Positions 35,071-44,447 of a stretch of 64,000 nt of DNA are shown here, piece by piece (the stretch's first letter is position 1; every line of letters begins with the position of its first letter). The notes below the pieces were generated by a model. It searched no databases, was not told the DNA's origin, and saw only the letters and a program-made list of their open reading frames with translations. Location: contig NZ_JBNPXC010000002.1 in NCBI RefSeq assembly GCF_050433505.1, positions 434,001 through 498,000 on the forward strand, written 5' to 3'. Origin of the DNA: Methanobacterium_D oryzae. Lineage in GTDB: Archaea; Methanobacteriota; Methanobacteria; Methanobacteriales; Methanobacteriaceae. A program made the position numbers and the translations under genes.

Positions 35071-35447
35071 TTAGCATCTAACTCTTCAAACACTTCTTTT
35101 GCGGTATATATGGCATTTAAAGCTGTTGGAAAACCTGCATAAACGGCCATTTGTATCAGTACTTCTACAATCTCTTCGCGAGTACAACCAACATTTAAAG
35201 CTCCTTTAATATGACTTCCAAGCTGTGTTTGGGCACTTCCAAGCACTGTAACAGCAGCTACAGTTACAAGCTCTCTTGTCTTTAAATCTAATCCTTGGCG
35301 AGTATATATGTCCCCATAAGGGAATTCAGCGATTAAACGCGCCATATCTGGAGCTATATCATCTAAATTATCGGATAATTGTTTATAAGAATCTGGATTC
35401 ATTATTTTAAGCATTTCTATTCCTTTTTTATAGCGATCTTCACTCAT
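35064..35447 (-). CDS. Carboxymuconolactone decarboxylase family protein
   Basis: 127-residue AhpD/CMD-fold protein. It has the family helix pair LKTRELVTVAAVTVLGS and HIKGALNVGCTREEIVEVLIQ and ends PTALNAIYTAKEVF. There is only one Cys, so the CxxC of peroxidase-type AhpD is absent. Members in methanogens have no proven role; redox or lactone chemistry is possible. Monocistronic and convergent with the TatD gene. Confidence 0.88.
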   Translation of the reverse strand: MSEDRYKKGIEMLKIMNPDSYKQLSDNLDDIAPDMARLIAEFPYGDIYTRQGLDLKTRELVTVAAVTVLGSAQTQLGSHIKGALNVGCTREEIVEVLIQMAVYAGFPTALNAIYTAKEVFEELDAKK

Positions 35448-35560
35448 TTTATTTCCTCCAAAACTATTAAATTAAAAAAATAATTTGCAAACATACTTAA
35501 TTAAATAGGATAATATTTAAAAATAATCCTTGATTGAATTAATAGAGAAAGGTGAAGAAA

Positions 35561-35830
35561 ATGAGTATGAAAACATTCTACATATTGATAGTGTTTATAT
35601 TAATGCTTAGTTTCAGTATTCAATCTGCAAGTGCAGCATCCCAAGATGTTTCTTTAGATAATCTTTCAGATGCAACAAAAAATACTCTTAATAATGCATC
35701 TGACGCGGCAAATCAGACAGCTGATGAGATTAATAGTTATTTAGATCCAATTACAGATATTTTGAACGCTATTAATTCAGTTTTACAGCAAATTCAACAG
35801 ATATTGTCATTCTTTAACGGTGGACAATAA
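35561..35830 (+). CDS. Small secreted protein, unknown
   Basis: 89 residues from the ATG at 35561, which has AGGTGA 5 bases upstream; a GTG at 35552 lies inside that ribosome site. A clear signal peptide (FYILIVFILMLSFSIQSASA, cleavage after ASA) is followed by about 60 mature residues, rich in Asn, Asp, Ala and Gln and probably helical (LSDATKNTLNNASDAANQ). It has several N-glycosylation sequons. No family recognised. Export is likely from the signal; function unknown. Confidence 0.75.
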   Translation: MSMKTFYILIVFILMLSFSIQSASAASQDVSLDNLSDATKNTLNNASDAANQTADEINSYLDPITDILNAINSVLQQIQQILSFFNGGQ

Positions 35831-36059
35831 AAATTTAAATTTTTTTATCTCCAGAGATATACTAAAATTAGTTTTAAACTTACTTTGAAGTTTGGAATTT
35901 CTGACATAAGTTAGACTCCAAAAAATTAGCAAATACAATAAGTTATTAAAATCTCAAATTGGGAGCAGATTATAGGGGATATGTTTTTTAAAATTTATCT
36001 GATTTTAATTCCCAAAAAAGTTGTTGTAAATGTTCTTGATTTCCTGTTATGCAATCCTT

Positions 36060-38852
36060 TTATTTTGCAACTTGATCAATCGGAATAGTAAAATAAAAAG
36101 TAGATCCTACTCCAAATTCTGATTCAACCCAGATTCGTCCACCATGACGTTTTATTATTCTTTTAACTATTGATAGTCCTATTCCTGTTCCTTTATAAAC
36201 TTTTCTTGTGTGAAGTCGCTGGAATATGGTGAAGATTCGTTCACTGTACTGTTCTTCGATTCCAATACCATTATCTTTTACACTAAAAACGTATTCACTA
36301 TTATATATATCTTTATTTGCTGATATTTTGATTTTAGGCGGTTCTTCACTTTTTCTAAATTTAATAGCATTTGATATAAGGTTCTGGAATACTCTTCGAA
36401 GTTGTTCTACATCGCCCATTACATTTGGAAGATCATCTGCGATTATTTTCGCTTCTGATTCTTCAATAGAAATATGTAAATTTTGAATTGTTTGATGTAA
36501 AATTTCATTTAGATCTACAGTTTTGAATTCTCCTCCTTTGGTTCCAACACGGGAATATTCAAGTAAACCTTCAATTTGTTCTTTCATTCGTATTGCTGCT
36601 TCTACAATGTATTCCATGAATTCATCGGCATCTTCATCAAATTTTCCTTTGTAACGGAGTTGTAATAGTTGTGTGAAACTTGCTATGGTTCTAAGTGGTT
36701 CTTGAAGGTCATGTGAGGATATATAGGCAAATTGTTGTAGTTCCTTGTTTGAGTGTTTTAATTCAGTTATAGCTTCTTTCAGTTGTTTTTCAGCTTTTTT
36801 AAGTTCTGTAAGATCAACATGTGTACCTACAATTCTTATAATTTTCCCGTCTAATTCTCGCCGAACTGGAAAACCACGAGATAAAATGTCTACATAGTGA
36901 CCATCTTTATGTCGTAAACGGAATTCAACTTCATAGTCCCGTTCACCTTTTAAAATTGCATCCACTAATTGAAGTGTTCTTTTTTTGTCATCAGGGTGTA
37001 ATAAATGTAGCCAAGCGTTTATATGATTTTCAATTTCATTATCTGAATAACCTAACATTTCCTTATAGCGATGAGAATACCATACTGCATTTGTTTCAAT
37101 ATTCCAGTCCCATATACCTTCCTGAGCTGCTTTAATTGCTAGATCGAACCTTTCCTCACTTTCCTTTAAGGATTCATAAGCTTCTTTTAACTCAACAGTA
37201 CGCTCATTAATTTGTTCTTCTAAATGGCCATATGCTTGTCTTAATTCTTCTTCTAATTTTTTTCGATCTGTAATATCTTGGGTGATCCCGAATCCTCCTA
37301 GAACTATACCCTCATCGTCAAATTCAAGGTAGGCCTTTTCTCGCACCCATTTAATCTGTGTACCAACTACGATGCGGTGTTCGATGTCATAGGGCTCACC
37401 AGCAAGGCCAGCATTCCATTGAGTGTCGACATATTGGCGGTCATCAGGATGAACGATTTCCAAGAACATCTCATAGGTCATTGGCGTTCCCTTAGGTACG
37501 CCAAAGATACGATAGTTCTCGTCAGACCATGTCAGGATATTCCAACGGACATCCAATCGCCAGCTACCGATTTGCCCCACCTCTTGAGCACGATTCATGT
37601 CCTCATCACTTTGCCGCAACGATTTATTAACTTGTAATAGTTCAACACCTTGTTGTTTAAGCTGTTCATTAGATGCTTCTAATTCCTCAGTAAGTCTTTG
37701 ACTATTATCTAATACCTCTATTAATTCTTTTTCAGCTTTTTTTTGTTCAGTAATGTTTCGAATAGTCCCATCTCGATACAATGGTTGACCTTCATCATCC
37801 CTAATTAGAGAAATATGATTGGATAACCAACGATATTTACCTCCTCTATCAAGAACACGATAATCAACTGTTACATGTCCCTCAACTTCCAAGCGAGCCA
37901 GAGCCTCTTTTGCAACTGATAAATCATCGGGATGAACTATAGACATTGCCTCCTCTGATGTCATTGACATAAATTTTTTAGGTGAAAATCCAACAACACC
38001 CTCAAATGCAGGGCTCAAGTACTCATATTGGTTAGTCTTGAGATTAACCCTATAAAGAGCATCGAGAGAGTTATCAAGTACTGAACGAAAACGTGCTTCA
38101 CTTTCTCGTAGTGTTTTTTCAGCTTTTTTACGTTTGGTAATGTCATAGAAGATGCTTAATATTCTTTTTTGGCCTTTAATTTCAATATTTTCAACAGTAT
38201 TTAGCACATTTCTTTCTTTACCGGATTTTGTCTGGATTTCTAGTTCTAAATTATGGCATGGGCCGTTTTCTTGCATTTTTTTATATAATTTTTTTCTAAA
38301 CTCTGCACTAACAAGATTTAGATCCACTGAGCTATTTCCAATTATTTCATCTTTACTATATCCAGTTAAATTAATGAATTCATCATTTACTTCTAAAATA
38401 GATCCTTCAGGTTTTAATATGGCTATTGCGCCGGGATTAGCATGGAATACTTTTGAAAACTTTTCTTCACCTTCTTTTAACTCTTCTTCTGCTTTTTTAC
38501 TTTCAGTAATATCCTGTATTTGCATTAAAAATCCAGAATCAGTGATAGAAACAGTATAATCAATATAGATAATTCCTGACTCTGTAGGAGTATAAAAACC
38601 ATATTCTTTAGTTTTATTTAATTCCCTTGATGATTGAAATCTGATGATTCCATTTTTAAGAAGCTCTTTTTTTCTGGATTCAATATCAGGATTTATAAAT
38701 AAACTTATCCCTTTGACATCTTCAAATTTTGGAATTCTTTCTATTTTAAGGGCTGATTGATTAGCATCGATCAATTTACCTTCTTTATCATAAAATAGTA
38801 TTCCTATGGGTGATTTTTCAAAGATTTCCTCGAATTTATCGGATTTTTCCAA
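36060..38852 (-). CDS. Soluble sensor histidine kinase with five PAS domains
   Basis: 930 residues without membrane helices. Five PAS/PAC units lie at about 1-120, 125-245, 247-372, 412-540 and 575-695, with coiled coils at about 373-410 and 540-575. Then comes the HisKA phospho-acceptor (SSHDLQEPLRTIASF, about residue 712) and HATPase_c (LISNAIKFRKS, VKDNGIGIEEQ, KGTGIGLSIVKRI). Such PAS-rich kinases are typical of Methanobacterium. There is no adjacent response regulator; a lone receiver protein lies at 53995. The fourth PAS is encoded by visibly more GC-rich DNA than the rest. Ligands of the PAS domains are unknown. Confidence 0.93.
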   Translation of the reverse strand: MEKSDKFEEIFEKSPIGILFYDKEGKLIDANQSALKIERIPKFEDVKGISLFINPDIESRKKELLKNGIIRFQSSRELNKTKEYGFYTPTESGIIYIDYTVSITDSGFLMQIQDITESKKAEEELKEGEEKFSKVFHANPGAIAILKPEGSILEVNDEFINLTGYSKDEIIGNSSVDLNLVSAEFRKKLYKKMQENGPCHNLELEIQTKSGKERNVLNTVENIEIKGQKRILSIFYDITKRKKAEKTLRESEARFRSVLDNSLDALYRVNLKTNQYEYLSPAFEGVVGFSPKKFMSMTSEEAMSIVHPDDLSVAKEALARLEVEGHVTVDYRVLDRGGKYRWLSNHISLIRDDEGQPLYRDGTIRNITEQKKAEKELIEVLDNSQRLTEELEASNEQLKQQGVELLQVNKSLRQSDEDMNRAQEVGQIGSWRLDVRWNILTWSDENYRIFGVPKGTPMTYEMFLEIVHPDDRQYVDTQWNAGLAGEPYDIEHRIVVGTQIKWVREKAYLEFDDEGIVLGGFGITQDITDRKKLEEELRQAYGHLEEQINERTVELKEAYESLKESEERFDLAIKAAQEGIWDWNIETNAVWYSHRYKEMLGYSDNEIENHINAWLHLLHPDDKKRTLQLVDAILKGERDYEVEFRLRHKDGHYVDILSRGFPVRRELDGKIIRIVGTHVDLTELKKAEKQLKEAITELKHSNKELQQFAYISSHDLQEPLRTIASFTQLLQLRYKGKFDEDADEFMEYIVEAAIRMKEQIEGLLEYSRVGTKGGEFKTVDLNEILHQTIQNLHISIEESEAKIIADDLPNVMGDVEQLRRVFQNLISNAIKFRKSEEPPKIKISANKDIYNSEYVFSVKDNGIGIEEQYSERIFTIFQRLHTRKVYKGTGIGLSIVKRIIKRHGGRIWVESEFGVGSTFYFTIPIDQVAK

Positions 38853-39425
38853 TGACTTCCCCCTTTATGCCATATTATAAAAATAGATTATATATTAATT
38901 AAAATATTTTGCAATAAATAAATTACTATTTAATTTTTTGAGATTTAAGCTCTAATATCATATTATTAAAGCGTATAATTCTTTTAATCTATTATTAAAC
39001 CTTTTTATAATCATTATAGAGAAGGGAAGATTCGCTCACTTTGTTCGCATTTAATTTCTAATTTGTTCCTAAATCGTAGATACAATCAATTGGGATCCCT
39101 TAAAAGAAACCTTACTGCGTAACTGTTTAAGTCTGTGCTGTTGTTGGGATAAATAGAAGAGACCACTTTAAGAAATCTATTAATAGTGTCCATATTTGAA
39201 GGGTTCTAACTGTTAAATTCTATCAAAAAAGCTCTCGCCCCACAATATACAGTTTTTTAAATATCCTAGCCGCCCTATTTCGTCAATTCACAATATTTAG
39301 CGAAATATTCCGTATCCTATCGGGATAATACTCTGTATAAAGACTGTAATATTAAAATCTAATGCGTTGAATTGTTTTTATTTTATTTTTACTAAAATTA
39401 TAGAAATATTCATATAGTACGTTGG
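38853..39425. other. Intergenic with a somewhat GC-richer block, no supported gene
   Basis: The stretch of about 39010-39320 is less AT-rich than usual spacers here and could be degraded coding DNA. A 35-codon minus frame (39086-39193, starting MDTINRFLKVVSS) has no ribosome site. I cannot link it to a family. The right end leads into the PadR operator. Confidence 0.4.
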
Positions 39426-39479
39426 GCGATATAGCGTAGTGTGGTATATCACTACACGATATAGAGCTACACGATATAG
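39426..39479 (+). promoter_or_regulatory. Repeated operator upstream of padR
   Basis: Two exact copies of CTACACGATATAG (39452-39464 and 39467-39479) in direct order, a partial copy GCGATATAG (39426-39434), and an inverted pair GTAGTG/CACTAC (39436-39441, 39450-39455). The block ends 12 bases before the PadR ATG. PadR proteins usually repress their own operon through such sites, so this is a likely autoregulatory operator. Confidence 0.6.
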
Positions 39480-39491
39480 TTTGTGATTTAT

Positions 39492-39815
39492 ATGGATATA
39501 AAAAAGTTACAGAAAAAATATCTGCCAATGACTGAAACAGCTTATTATGTGCTTATTTCTCTTAATAGACAAAAACATGGGTATGGAATTATGCAACATG
39601 TTGAAGAACTCACTAGTGGACGTATTAAAATTGGTGCAGGAACAATGTATGGTAGCCTGTCAAGAATGGAAAAAGAGGGACTAATAACTTCAGTTGCAGA
39701 AGAAGATCGTAAGAAAATCTATAAAATTAGTGAAAAAGGGAAAATTGTATTAGAATTAGAACTAGCACGTTTAGAAGAACTTCTTAATCATGGTAAAAGT
39801 GAAATGGGGAATTAA
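39492..39815 (+). CDS. PadR family transcriptional regulator
   Basis: Winged-helix repressor of about 107 residues: TETAYYVLISLNRQKHGYGIMQHVEELTSG, then GAGTMYGSLSRMEKEGLI (recognition helix and wing) and a short C-terminal dimer helix. It starts at the ATG at 39492; a GTG at 39483 is possible but also lacks an SD, so the message may be nearly leaderless. It is followed after one base by a DUF2812 gene, the standard PadR partner. The repeats just upstream are its likely target. Confidence 0.92.
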   Translation: MDIKKLQKKYLPMTETAYYVLISLNRQKHGYGIMQHVEELTSGRIKIGAGTMYGSLSRMEKEGLITSVAEEDRKKIYKISEKGKIVLELELARLEELLNHGKSEMGN

Positions 39816-39816
39816 A

Positions 39817-40347
39817 ATGAAAGAAATTAAAACTGCATGGCATTTATGGTGGGGCTGGAACCCTGAAAAAATAGAAAATTGGCTTGAGAAAATGGAAAAG
39901 AAAGGATGGAATTTATTCAATGTAGATTTTAATTATATTAGATTTAAATTTGAAAAAGGAGAAAGTAGAAAAATCCGATATTGTGTTGATTACCAAATTA
40001 ACGTTCATAATAATTATTTTGAGCTTTTTAAAGAAGATAGTTGGGAATTAGTCGGTGATAAAGCAGCTCCTTGGTATATATGGCGTAAAACCTATGAAAA
40101 TGAAAAGCCCAATATTTATACTGATACAAAGTCGTTAATTGAAAGAAATAATAGATTGCTTAAAACAGTTGTAATTATAATCCCTACACAGCTAGCTCCA
40201 TTATATCTTGCTTTTGATAACAGTTCAGGTAAAATAGAATTATCATTAGCCATTTTTAGCTTCATAATGCTTATATTCTTTGGATATGTAATTGTACAGC
40301 TTTATCAATATAATAAAAAATTGGAACAAAATGAAATTTTTAATTAA
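39817..40347 (+). CDS. DUF2812 membrane protein (PadR partner)
   Basis: 176 residues. The N-terminal cytosolic domain is DUF2812-like (WHLWWGWNPEKIENWLEKMEKKGW, then FKFEKGESRKIRYCVDY). Two membrane helices follow (about 115-132 and 140-162). I chose the ATG at 39817, one base after the padR stop, with GGGGAA upstream; an earlier ATG inside padR is possible. DUF2812 genes are very often paired with padR. The function is unknown; membrane stress sensing is a guess. Confidence 0.88.
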   Translation: MKEIKTAWHLWWGWNPEKIENWLEKMEKKGWNLFNVDFNYIRFKFEKGESRKIRYCVDYQINVHNNYFELFKEDSWELVGDKAAPWYIWRKTYENEKPNIYTDTKSLIERNNRLLKTVVIIIPTQLAPLYLAFDNSSGKIELSLAIFSFIMLIFFGYVIVQLYQYNKKLEQNEIFN

Positions 40348-40422
40348 TGAATTGTACAATTGAATAAGCTGCGTTATAATTAAAATTAGGAGTCATTGGG
40401 TTCAAAGTAGATTTAAATCCTT

Positions 40423-40509
40423 AATCTTGCAATAGTAGCTAATCATGGTAGTAATTGGACTTACTTTGCAGAACTTCAGCTGAAAGGCGCTAAAGTACCA
40501 CGAAAATAG
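40423..40509 (+). pseudogene. Possible 3' remnant of a lost gene
   Basis: In the 329-base gap 40348-40676 one block is less AT-rich and reads protein-like (AIVANHGSNWTYFAELQLKG) before TAG at 40507-40509, but the frame has no start codon and is closed upstream by a TAA. I do not recognise the family. The rest of the gap shows nothing. Confidence 0.3.
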
Positions 40510-40676
40510 ATATTTTTTAGAGTAAATAAAATCATATCAAAGTTAAAAAAATTAGTTTTTATAAATTAACTTTATATTATATTTAAAGTGCAATGATCAT
40601 GAAATGATAAAATTGAAATGCATAGAAAATTTAAATAATATCAAAAAAGCACATAAATAATCCATATAGTGAGAAA

Positions 40677-41324
40677 ATGAAACCCTATATTATATTAAAC
40701 GCTGCAATGACTTTAGATGGTAAAATTGCTACAAAAACAGGAAGTTCTGAAATTTCAGGACAAAAAGACCTAGTAAGAGTTCATAAACTTCGAAAAGAAA
40801 TGGATTCAATAATGGTTGGAATAAATACTCTTATTGTAGATGATCCGCGGCTAACAGTGCATAAAATCGAAGCTACTTCTAAAGATAATCCTATAAGGAT
40901 TGTAGTTGATAGTAAAGCTCGCACTCCTTTAGATTTTCGTATTTTAAATAAAGATGCTCCAACAATAATTGCAACAACGGAAAATGCTGATCCTGAAAAG
41001 ATTGAAGCTCTGGAAAAAAAAGCAACTGTACTGAAATGTGGAAAAGATAGGGTTAATCTTAAATTGTTGATGAAGGAACTTTCAAGAATGGGAATAAAGA
41101 CGTTAATGCTTGAAGGTGGATCTACTCTAAATTATTCAATGTTTGAAAATGGCTTGGTGGATGAAGTTAGGGTATGTGTAGCACCAATGATTGTTGGTGG
41201 AATCCATGCGAAAACCCTTGTTGATGGTGAAGGCATTGACGATATGGGTGATGCAATTAAATTAGAATTCAAAAAAAGTTATTTTTTAGATGAAGACTTG
41301 ATATTGGAGTATAAAGTAATATGA
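40677..41324 (+). CDS. arfC: 2,5-diamino-6-(ribosylamino)-4(3H)-pyrimidinone 5'-phosphate reductase
   Basis: RibD C-terminal-type reductase of archaeal riboflavin and F420 synthesis. It reduces the ribosyl chain to ribityl with NAD(P)H. 215 residues: IILNAAMTLDGKIATKTG, MVGINTLIVDDPRLT, RIVVDSKARTP, LMLEGGSTLNYSMFENGLVDEV and the closing DEDLILEYKV. There is no fused deaminase domain, as usual in archaea. Another enzyme of the route (arfB) is at 59744. Confidence 0.92.
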   Translation: MKPYIILNAAMTLDGKIATKTGSSEISGQKDLVRVHKLRKEMDSIMVGINTLIVDDPRLTVHKIEATSKDNPIRIVVDSKARTPLDFRILNKDAPTIIATTENADPEKIEALEKKATVLKCGKDRVNLKLLMKELSRMGIKTLMLEGGSTLNYSMFENGLVDEVRVCVAPMIVGGIHAKTLVDGEGIDDMGDAIKLEFKKSYFLDEDLILEYKVI

Positions 41325-41370
41325 TGTATTTACTCTTTGAAATAGGAATTTAAGAGTTAAAATATTAATT

Positions 41371-41526
41371 TTATTTTCTAAATATAAATAGATAAACTCC
41401 CACTATTAGCAAAACAATTGCTATTATCCAAATTAAGTAAACAAAGAACCATCTGGCAACAAAATAAACAACCATTATCAAAAGCGCAACTATAATGTAT
41501 GCAATACCTGTAATTTTATCATTCAT
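41371..41526 (-). CDS. 51-residue membrane protein
   Basis: Short frame with GGAG 8 bases before its ATG. After MNDKITG it is almost entirely hydrophobic: two helices (IAYIIVALLIMVVYFVA and YLIWIIAIVLLIVGVYLFIF) with an RWFF turn between them and a basic end (RK). The positive residues suggest both ends lie in the cytosol. No family recognised. The good ribosome site and clean two-helix pattern make it credible. Confidence 0.7.
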   Translation of the reverse strand: MNDKITGIAYIIVALLIMVVYFVARWFFVYLIWIIAIVLLIVGVYLFIFRK

Positions 41527-41663
41527 GACCACATCTCCTTTATACTTTTATTATTTATTTTAAATTTGATTATTAATAATTTTATCTTATTTAAATTAAA
41601 AAGCATTTGATCTAAAAACAATATTAATATCCAGTAAAACAATAATAAACATGGGAATTAAAA

Positions 41664-42326
41664 ATGAAGATTATAGCTCATAGAGGTGCTTCGTTTTACG
41701 AGCCCGAAAATACAATTAGAGCCATTAAAAGAGCAATAGAATCGAAAGCTGATTTTGTTGAAGTTGATGTACGTAGGAGTAAAGATAAAGAACTAGTTAT
41801 AATGCATGATGCTGAAATTACTAGAACAACAAATGGTAATGGGCTTGTAAAACATAAAACGCTTAAAGAACTTAAAAAGTTTGATGCAGGGCAGGGAGAA
41901 GAGATTCCTACATTAGATGAAGTAGTTATGTTCGTTAAAAATAGAGTAGGATTAGTTATTGAAATTAAAGAAGTTGGAACTGAAGAGGAAATAGTTAAAA
42001 ATATAGCAGAAAATAACATTAATGATGTAATATTAACATCATTTTATCATGAAACCATAAAAAATGTAAGTAAATTAAATTCTGATTTAGATACAGGAAT
42101 TATTTTTGTTGGACAACCAGTAAGTGTGCATAAATTGGCTTTTGATGCTAATGCCAGTATTATTTTTCCAAGTTATAGATATATGAACGAAGAAATGGTA
42201 AAACAAGCAAAAGAACATGGAATAACTGTTTATCCTTGGGCAATTGATGATTTTTCTATATTTGAAAAATTCGCAAAAATGGGTGTGGATGGCGTTGTAA
42301 CCAATAAATTATTAAATCAAAGATAA
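41664..42326 (+). CDS. Glycerophosphodiester phosphodiesterase family protein
   Basis: TIM-barrel GDPD protein of 220 residues. It has the metal/catalytic set IAHRGASFYEPENT, VEVDVRRSKDKELVIMHD, RTTNGNG and a C-terminal YPWAIDDFSIFEKFAKMGVDGVVTN. No signal peptide, so it is cytosolic and likely to turn over glycerophosphodiesters from archaeal lipids (inference). Monocistronic. Confidence 0.92.
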   Translation: MKIIAHRGASFYEPENTIRAIKRAIESKADFVEVDVRRSKDKELVIMHDAEITRTTNGNGLVKHKTLKELKKFDAGQGEEIPTLDEVVMFVKNRVGLVIEIKEVGTEEEIVKNIAENNINDVILTSFYHETIKNVSKLNSDLDTGIIFVGQPVSVHKLAFDANASIIFPSYRYMNEEMVKQAKEHGITVYPWAIDDFSIFEKFAKMGVDGVVTNKLLNQR

Positions 42327-42445
42327 TTAAGGATCTATTTACTATTTTATAATATAAAACGATAATTTATCCATTTAGGTATCGTAAAAAATAAGATATT
42401 AATCAAACATATATTCTATTAATTAACTTTTAGGATATTATTGCC

Positions 42446-44443
42446 ATGGAAATTCCTCTATTAAAAGATATAGCCGTTATATTTGTCCTTTCAGTTGTTG
42501 TACTTTATTTGTTTCAACGAATTAAAGTTCCAACTATTGTGGGCTTCTTTTTAACAGGCATATTAGCTGGTCCTGGTGGATTGGGTTTAGTAAATGCGGT
42601 CAATGAAGTTCAAATTTTAGCTGAAATTGGTGTTATTTTTTTACTTTTTACTATTGGTATTGAATTTTCACTGGATAAATTTTCACAGCTTAGAAGATCG
42701 GTTCTTTTAGGAGGATCATTACAGGTTCTTTTAACTTTTTTAGCTGTATTTAGTATAGCTTATTTATGGGGTGCATCAGTTGAAGAGTCAATATTTATTG
42801 GATTTCTCATCTCTTTAAGCAGTACAGCAATTGTACTTAAACTTCTTCAAGATAAAGACGAACTTGATAGTCCTCATGGACGCACAGCATTAGGTATTTT
42901 AATATTTCAGGATATTGCAGTTATCCCAATGATACTTATATCTCCGTTACTTGTTGGTGCTACAGGAAATTTAAACACTCCAGCGATTATATTTATCTTA
43001 GAAATAATTGGAATTATTTTATTTACTATTGCTGGCGCGAAATGGATTATTCCATGGGTATTATACCAGATAGCGCGTTTACAGAATCGTGAGCTTTTTA
43101 TTTTAGTTGTTATTGCAATATGTATGTCAATTACATGGTTAACTACAGTAGTAGGTCTTTCTCCAGCTTTAGGTGCATTTCTAGCAGGATTAATTGTTTC
43201 TAATTCAGAATACAGTCACCAAGCATTAGGTAGTATTCTTCCTTTTAGAGATGTTTTCATAAGCTTCTTTTTTATATCTATAGGAATGCTTTTGAATGTA
43301 AGTTTCTTCATCCAATATATTCTAGTAATTATTTTGGTAGTTATTGCAGTTTTAGTCATTAAATCGTTAATTGCAAGTATTGTAACAGCTATTTTAGGAT
43401 TTTCATTCCGTATAATCGTCTTAGTTGGACTTATACTAAGTCAAATAGGTGAATTTTCATTTATATTAGCTTTAACAGGTATTCAATACAATTTACTTTC
43501 TCAAAGTTCATATCAAATATTTTTAAGCTTATCAATTTTAACAATGGCCATAACTCCCTTTATCTTGAAATCATCACCATTTATAGTTAATTATCTATCA
43601 AAATTACCAGTACCTGATAAATTAAAAACAGGGACTTATCCAATGCGTATCTCAGAGAAAATAAACTTAGAAGATCACGTCATTGTTATAGGTTATGGAG
43701 TTAATGGAAGAAATTTAGCAAAAGCAGCTAAAACAGCTGATATTCCATACATTATTATTGAAATGAATCCAGAAATTGTAAGAAAGGAAAAAGAAGAAAA
43801 TGAATCAATATATTATGGTGATGCAACACATGAAACTGTGCTTCAACATGCAAACGTTGAAAATGCAAGAGTCATGGTTATAGCTATTTCTGATCCTTTT
43901 GGAACTCGTAGAATAGTGGAATCTGCTCGAAGATTAAATGAAGGAATTTATATAATTGTAAGAACCCGTTATATTCAAGATATGGGAGAATTGTACAACT
44001 TAGGTGCAGATGAGGTCATTCCAGAAGAGTTTGAAACATCAGTAGAAATTTTCAGTAGAGTTTTAACAAAGTATTTAATACCAACAGAAGAAATTAATCA
44101 ATTTACATCTGAAATCCGTATGGATAATTATGAAATGTTTCGAGATATTTCTAAAGTTGGAGAATCTCTCTGTGACTTAAAAAGATGTCCATCAAATATA
44201 GAAATGAGTATATTTCAAATTAAGAAAAATTCCATAATAGATGGAAAATCCATTGCTGAGATGGGATTTAAATCTAAATATGATGTTACTATTATTGCAG
44301 TATTCAAAGATTCTGGAAGAAATGAAGTTTTACCTAACCCTGATGAAAATACTGTATTGAATGATGGAGATACCGTAGTTGTACTTGGATCTCCAGAAAA
44401 AAACTCTAAAGTAGCTTATTTATTCCATAAAGAAAAAGAATAA
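42446..44443 (+). CDS. CPA2 cation:proton antiporter with TrkA-N and TrkA-C domains
   Basis: Kef/Nha-type monovalent cation antiporter of 665 residues. About 12 membrane helices span 5-385, with GFFLTGILAGPGGLG, the ion-site-like GILIFQDIAVIPM and ALGAFLAGLIVSNSEY. A regulatory Rossmann domain follows (about 408-525; VIVIGYGVNGRNLAKAA, YGDATHETVL), then TrkA-C (about 575-660). It probably exchanges K+ or Na+ for H+ under nucleotide control. It converges on the PHP gene with a 4-base gap. Confidence 0.94.
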   Translation: MEIPLLKDIAVIFVLSVVVLYLFQRIKVPTIVGFFLTGILAGPGGLGLVNAVNEVQILAEIGVIFLLFTIGIEFSLDKFSQLRRSVLLGGSLQVLLTFLAVFSIAYLWGASVEESIFIGFLISLSSTAIVLKLLQDKDELDSPHGRTALGILIFQDIAVIPMILISPLLVGATGNLNTPAIIFILEIIGIILFTIAGAKWIIPWVLYQIARLQNRELFILVVIAICMSITWLTTVVGLSPALGAFLAGLIVSNSEYSHQALGSILPFRDVFISFFFISIGMLLNVSFFIQYILVIILVVIAVLVIKSLIASIVTAILGFSFRIIVLVGLILSQIGEFSFILALTGIQYNLLSQSSYQIFLSLSILTMAITPFILKSSPFIVNYLSKLPVPDKLKTGTYPMRISEKINLEDHVIVIGYGVNGRNLAKAAKTADIPYIIIEMNPEIVRKEKEENESIYYGDATHETVLQHANVENARVMVIAISDPFGTRRIVESARRLNEGIYIIVRTRYIQDMGELYNLGADEVIPEEFETSVEIFSRVLTKYLIPTEEINQFTSEIRMDNYEMFRDISKVGESLCDLKRCPSNIEMSIFQIKKNSIIDGKSIAEMGFKSKYDVTIIAVFKDSGRNEVLPNPDENTVLNDGDTVVVLGSPEKNSKVAYLFHKEKE

Positions 44444-44447
44444 AATA

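Noticed and set aside
35064..35447. AhpD-type peroxidase
   Set aside because: The protein has a single Cys and lacks the CxxC needed for that activity.
38152..38559. 135-codon open frame on the plus strand
   Set aside because: Antisense to the histidine kinase, whose PAS domains explain this DNA fully.
38990..39350. tRNA or insertion sequence remnant in the GC-richer spacer
   Set aside because: No cloverleaf arms or CCA-like end, no terminal inverted repeats and no transposase motif could be read.
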